Shown piece after piece: positions 22,490 through 26,035 of a stretch of 26,035 nt of DNA (position 1 is its first letter; every line of letters starts with the position of its first letter). Both the position numbers and the translations under genes were made by a program. The stretch covers positions 1-26,035 of the forward strand of contig CAYJIS010000023.1 in assembly GCA_964370315.1 (NCBI GenBank), in the 5' to 3' direction. The stretch comes from CAYJFX01 sp964370315. GTDB taxonomy: Bacteria; Spirochaetota; Spirochaetia; Treponematales; Treponemataceae. The notes beneath the pieces are model-generated. The model was not told the DNA's origin and searched no databases. It saw only the letters and a list, made by a program, of their open reading frames with translations.

Positions 22490-24867
22490 GCAAGTACGGC
22501 AGATGCTTTTTGTTTTGAAGTGCAGGAAATGTTAAGAACTCCTCCTTTTAAGGAGACTTTTACTTTACCACCCTTTGCTAGCTTTCCAAAAAGAACTTCA
22601 TCTACGAGAGGACTTGCTATGTGTTCATCAACGATTCGGCTTATGTTTCTTGCGCCAAACTCCTTGCTATATCCTTTTTCTGTTAAAAACTCTAATGCTT
22701 GGTCTGATATCATAATTGAAACTTTTTGACTTGCTAATCGTTTGTTAAGCTTGTTAATTTCTTTTCTTGTAATATCAATCATAATTTCTTTGTCTAAGTG
22801 ACCAAAAGAGATAATTGCATCAAGACGATTCCTAAATTCAGGACTAAACTCTCTTTCAACGGCATCAAAAACTGCTTGTTCAGATTCTAGTCTATCTCCA
22901 AAACCAATGAGGGAGGCATTGATATTTCGTGCTCCAGCATTGCTTGTCATGATAATCATCGTATTTCTAAAGTCTGCTTTTCGCCCTTGATTATCTGTAA
23001 GAGATCCATAATCCATAACTTGAAGTAAGATATTATAAATATCACTGTGAGCTTTTTCAATTTCATCAAGCAGAATAATTGCGTGGGGATCTTTTCTAAC
23101 AGCACTGGTTAGTAATCCACCTTCTTCAAATCCAACGTATCCAGGAGGAGAACCTATTAAGCGACTTACGGTATGTTTTTCTTGATACTCGCTCATGTCA
23201 AATCGTAGCAGCTTTGTTCCTAGGCAATCTGAAAGACTTCTTGCAAGTTCGGTTTTTCCCACTCCAGTTGGGCCAACAAATAAAAAGCATGCAGAGGGTT
23301 TTTCAACGCTAGAAAAACCAGCGCGAGATCTTTTTACTGCTGTTACAACAGACTCTAAGGCTTTGTTTTGACCAAATACAAGCGCACCTAAATCTTCGCC
23401 AAGCGTCCGTAATTTTTCTTTTTCATCGGTATTTACTGTTTTTTCAGGAATCTTAGCAATCCGCGCAATGGTTTTTTCAATGTGTGAAATGCCTATAATA
23501 TCTTCACTTGAGGTTTTCTTTTTTTTATTAGTTGTATTCTCTTCTGTTTTTGGTTTTCTTTGTAAGCGAACCCATGAACCAGCTTCATCTATAACATCAA
23601 TAGCCTTGTCTGGTAGAAATCTATCAGTTATGTAAATAGAGGACAAATCTACCGCTGCTTCCAGGGCTTCCTTTGTGTATGTCACACCGTGGTGTTTTTC
23701 GTAGTTTGGAGCAAGTTGTTGTATCATTATTTTTGCTTCATCTGGAGTAGGTTCAAGTATATCAATTTTTTGAAACCGGCGAGCAAGAGCCCTGTCTTTT
23801 TCAAATATCTTTGAGTACTCATCGTAAGTGGTTGAACCGATGCACTTTATTTTTCCACTTGATAAAAGGGGTTTTAATAAATTGGCTGCATCTAAATTAC
23901 CTGCAGATGTAGAGCCTGCACCTATGATGGTATGGATTTCATCAATAAAAAGAATAGAGTTTTCTTTTTGAGATAGTTCATCTGTAAGTTTTTTAACCCT
24001 ATCTTCGAAATCGCCTCTAAACTTAGCTCCTGCAATGAGGGTTCCCATGTCTAAGCTATAAAGATTGTAATCTTTAAGAAGGTCAGGAACATTGCCTGCA
24101 GCAATTCTTTGGGCCAATCCTTCAGTTATAGCTGTTTTACCTACGCCTGCTTCTCCTACATGTATAGGATTGTTTTTTACGCGCCTGCATAAAACTTGCA
24201 TGGTTCTATTAAGTTCTTCTTCTCGTCCGATGAGTTTTTCTAGCTTTTCTGCTTTTGCTTCTGCTATTAAGTCCCGAGTCAGATGCTCAATAATAGTTTT
24301 TTTATTGCCTTGCCGTGGAGGAGTCTTTGTTTGTTCTTGTCGTATGTCTATTTTTTTTGTTTCAACTTGAGTGTTTTTTGGATTAAGCTTTAAGCCTGTG
24401 GTTTTTGAAACAGAAGATTGCTCTTTAAGAGGCTCTTCATTGTCACGTGACTTTGTATAGCCGATAGCTTCTAAAAGTTGAATGCGTGTTAAACCAGCTT
24501 TTTTAAGATAAAAAGAACAATGGTTTTTATGTTCATCAAGCATGCTAACGATAATATCAATTAACTCAAGCACATTTTTATCTGCTGATGCACAATGTAT
24601 AATCGCCCTTCCAATTACTGATTGATAACCCATTGTTTCGATTGGGTCTCTGTTTGTTACAAGAGGAATCTTATCTTTTAAATATGATTCAAGAGATTCG
24701 CGTACAAAAACAACATCTGTTTCGCAGAGTAATAAAAGATTTAAAATATATTCGTTGTTTAATGAAACATAGAGAATGTGTTCCGGGGTCAAAAATTCAT
24801 GACGTGCTTTTTTTGCTACCACGAGGGCTTGCTCTAGTACGTCTTTTAGTTGGTTGGATATCTTCAA
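22486..24867 (-). CDS. clpA: ClpA, ATP-dependent unfoldase of ClpAP
   Basis: A 793-residue AAA+ protein. A TTG at 24867 is chosen as start because AAGGAGG lies just upstream; the frame stays open to an ATG 60 bases earlier, but that would overlap clpS. Layout: N-domain that docks ClpS (about 1-145), a charged linker, AAA1 with Walker A GEAGVGKT (238-245) and Walker B with Asp309-Glu310, then AAA2 with Walker A GPTGVGKT (532-539) and Walker B with Asp601-Glu602. The IGF tripeptide (654-656) is the loop that docks ClpP. There is no long middle coiled coil, which separates it from ClpB and ClpC. clpP is not in the window. Confidence 0.95.
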   Translation of the reverse strand: MKISNQLKDVLEQALVVAKKARHEFLTPEHILYVSLNNEYILNLLLLCETDVVFVRESLESYLKDKIPLVTNRDPIETMGYQSVIGRAIIHCASADKNVLELIDIIVSMLDEHKNHCSFYLKKAGLTRIQLLEAIGYTKSRDNEEPLKEQSSVSKTTGLKLNPKNTQVETKKIDIRQEQTKTPPRQGNKKTIIEHLTRDLIAEAKAEKLEKLIGREEELNRTMQVLCRRVKNNPIHVGEAGVGKTAITEGLAQRIAAGNVPDLLKDYNLYSLDMGTLIAGAKFRGDFEDRVKKLTDELSQKENSILFIDEIHTIIGAGSTSAGNLDAANLLKPLLSSGKIKCIGSTTYDEYSKIFEKDRALARRFQKIDILEPTPDEAKIMIQQLAPNYEKHHGVTYTKEALEAAVDLSSIYITDRFLPDKAIDVIDEAGSWVRLQRKPKTEENTTNKKKKTSSEDIIGISHIEKTIARIAKIPEKTVNTDEKEKLRTLGEDLGALVFGQNKALESVVTAVKRSRAGFSSVEKPSACFLFVGPTGVGKTELARSLSDCLGTKLLRFDMSEYQEKHTVSRLIGSPPGYVGFEEGGLLTSAVRKDPHAIILLDEIEKAHSDIYNILLQVMDYGSLTDNQGRKADFRNTMIIMTSNAGARNINASLIGFGDRLESEQAVFDAVEREFSPEFRNRLDAIISFGHLDKEIMIDITRKEINKLNKRLASQKVSIMISDQALEFLTEKGYSKEFGARNISRIVDEHIASPLVDEVLFGKLAKGGKVKVSLKGGVLNISCTSKQKASAVLA

Positions 24868-24877
24868 GGAAACCTCC

Positions 24878-25189
24878 TTATAATTCTTGCATTTTACATT
24901 GCAAAGGAAAGCCTTGTTTGCGGGCATGTTGTAGTGTTAGTGAAACCTTTGTAGAAGCAATATCATGCGCATAAACACCTACTTCTGCTGAGCCTACAGA
25001 ATGAACTTTTTCCATTAAAATGGTTGCGTCCGTTTTGGATTTGTGAAAAACTCCAACTAAGATTCCTATAACAAATTCTTTTGTTGTATAGTCATCGTTA
25101 ATTAAGATAACTTTACATTGTGGAGGCTCTGCAAATCTTTCTTCCGATTTTGAAGAGCTTCTAACAATATTAGCTGTTCTGAAATCCAT
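24878..25189 (-). CDS. clpS: ClpS, N-degron adaptor
   Basis: A 103-residue protein with a flexible N-terminal extension (about 1-24) and the ClpS core. NDD (31-33) and His63 correspond to Asn34, Asp35, Asp36 and His66 of E. coli ClpS, which hold the substrate alpha-amino group. Other family segments are GVYAHDIASTKVS and a C-terminal ARKQGFPLQC. The gatekeeper Met40 of E. coli is Lys37 here, an unusual change at the edge of the side-chain pocket. ClpS delivers proteins with N-terminal Leu, Phe, Tyr or Trp to ClpA, encoded 10 bases downstream. It heads the clpS-clpA-aat operon and is divergent from pyrE. Confidence 0.95.
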   Translation of the reverse strand: MDFRTANIVRSSSKSEERFAEPPQCKVILINDDYTTKEFVIGILVGVFHKSKTDATILMEKVHSVGSAEVGVYAHDIASTKVSLTLQHARKQGFPLQCKMQEL

Positions 25190-25207
25190 TTCTTTCCGTC
25201 CATATAT

Positions 25208-25236
25208 AATATAATACTATTTTTTTCAAAATTCAA
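25208..25236 (-). promoter_or_regulatory. predicted promoter for clpS-clpA-aat
   Basis: On the minus strand TTGAAT (25231-25236) and TATATT (25208-25213) with a 17-base spacer, about 20 bases before the clpS ATG. Confidence 0.6.
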
Positions 25237-25340
25237 GTAAAACAATATTCATGTATAAATCTAGCAAAGATTAAGCAGAAAATCAAGAGGAGAAAGGGAG
25301 TTTTGTGTTGATTCTTTTCCAGTGTTTAGAAAACTCTTTG

Positions 25341-25370
25341 TTGCAAATGAGAATAGTTTCATGGTATACT
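25341..25370 (+). promoter_or_regulatory. predicted promoter for pyrE
   Basis: TTGCAA (25341-25346) and TATACT (25365-25370) with an 18-base spacer. A TG one base before the -10 makes it an extended -10 element. AAGGAGA precedes the pyrE ATG. Confidence 0.6.
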
Positions 25371-25398
25371 TTATTTAATTACTATCTAAGGAGACCTT

Positions 25399-25998
25399 AT
25401 GTCACAAGTTAAAACAATCTTGTCCGAGTGTGAGGCGATGCTATCTGGGCATTTTTTACTTTCCTCTGGCAAACATTCTAGTCAATATTTTCAATGTGCT
25501 AAACTTTTACAATACCCAAATAAAGCAGAGGAAGTGCTTTCAATTCCTGTTAAAGAGCTTTTAGAAAAAAAGGCAAAGGGCGAATTAGACTTTAATTGTG
25601 TTATAGGACCTGCTATGGGTGGCGTTGTTGTTGCATATGAACTTGGCCGTCAATTAAAAGTACCAGCATTTTTTACCGAGAGAGATGATGAGCAAAATAT
25701 GACTCTTCGCCGTGGTTTTGAAATTAACAAGGGCGATAAAATTGTTATTGCCGAGGATGTTATTACAACTGGAAAATCTACGTTAGAGGCTGCAAAATGT
25801 ATTGAAGCTTTAGGCGGTGAAATTGTAGCAAGTATTTGTGTTGTAGACAGACGACCTGAAAATGCAGAAAATCCTTTTTCTTGGCCAATACTTGCAGCTC
25901 TACGAGAAAGCGCCATCGCCTGGGATCAAGGGGAATGCCCTCTTTGTAAAGAAGGAAAGGGCGAGCCAGTAAAACCAGGATCAAGAAAGAAGTTTTAA
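25399..25998 (+). CDS. pyrE: orotate phosphoribosyltransferase
   Basis: A 199-residue type I phosphoribosyltransferase. The PRPP-binding motif VIAEDVITTGKST (about 113-125) is intact. The N-terminal S-G-x-H-S-x-Y-x-x-x-x segment, GPAMGGV and the flexible-loop region (FTERDDEQNMTLRRGF) fit OPRT. The enzyme makes orotidine 5'-phosphate in pyrimidine synthesis or salvages orotate. The C-terminus with a CPLC segment is typical of a longer OPRT subgroup. Other pyr genes are not in view; a probable regulator starts 2 bases after the stop. Confidence 0.93.
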   Translation: MSQVKTILSECEAMLSGHFLLSSGKHSSQYFQCAKLLQYPNKAEEVLSIPVKELLEKKAKGELDFNCVIGPAMGGVVVAYELGRQLKVPAFFTERDDEQNMTLRRGFEINKGDKIVIAEDVITTGKSTLEAAKCIEALGGEIVASICVVDRRPENAENPFSWPILAALRESAIAWDQGECPLCKEGKGEPVKPGSRKKF

Positions 25999-26000
25999 AT

Positions 26001-26035
26001 ATGAGTCAAAGTGAACGAATATTTTATATAGATAG
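26001..26035 (+). CDS. start of a probable WYL-type transcriptional regulator (partial)
   Basis: Only the first 11 codons are visible (MSQSERIFYID). N-termini of the form S-E-R-(I/L)-(F/Y)-Y-I-D are common in YafY-like HTH-WYL regulators, which is the basis for the guess. The start lies 2 bases after pyrE with no clear ribosome site, so it would be co-transcribed with it. Confidence 0.4.
   Translation, partial: MSQSERIFYID

Noticed and set aside
24868..24927. ATG 24927 as the clpA start
   Set aside because: It would overlap clpS by about 50 bases and lacks a ribosome site, while TTG 24867 has AAGGAGG at good spacing and gives a normal ClpA N-domain.

Overview
The window is about 26 kb of AT-rich bacterial DNA from a double-membrane organism. 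It has an ExbD/TonB system, a TonB-dependent outer-membrane receptor, several lipoproteins with short spirochaete-like lipoboxes, and low-GC codon usage with frequent GTG and TTG starts. A host-associated Treponema or related spirochaete is the best fit. This is an inference from gene content, not proof.

Left part (1-4252): the tail of exbD and a tonB-like gene lead into a lipoprotein neighbourhood that has been duplicated and is decaying. Three lipoprotein genes are intact (844-1227, 1826-2839, 3456-4226). Between them lie a dead lipoprotein copy whose lipobox Cys codon is now TGA (1323-1666), a flavodoxin-like remnant (2980-3173) and a truncated second copy of the 844 gene (3182-3357). Two blocks of near-identical direct repeats in the same order record a segmental duplication.

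Centre (4253-12664, + strand): one tightly packed operon encodes a TonB-dependent receptor, two half-size exporter-fold ABC proteins, an ECF-type S component, an ECF T component and a fused double ATPase. With TonB and the lipoproteins upstream it looks like a complete outer-membrane-to-cytoplasm uptake route for heme, a siderophore or a related metal chelate. No classical periplasmic binding protein is visible. The ABC pair plus S-T-A arrangement resembles streptococcal heme (sia) loci.

Next (12835-17635, + strand): a second operon encodes an alpha/beta hydrolase, a DUF454 membrane protein and a heterodimeric ABC exporter with one degenerate ATP site. It starts from its own promoter. A 16-bp inverted repeat near that promoter resembles the one upstream of the 3456 lipoprotein, so the two units may share a regulator.

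Right part (17662-25189, - strand): two consecutive units. clpS-clpA-aat is a compact bacterial N-degron operon (adaptor, unfoldase, Leu/Phe-tRNA-protein transferase). It is followed by ACT (UPF0237), a GH18 lipoprotein, UPF0210 and a MATE transporter, apparently with its own promoter just before the ACT gene. At the right edge pyrE is divergent from clpS, and the first codons of a probable WYL-type regulator follow it. No tRNA, rRNA, CRISPR array or insertion sequence was seen.
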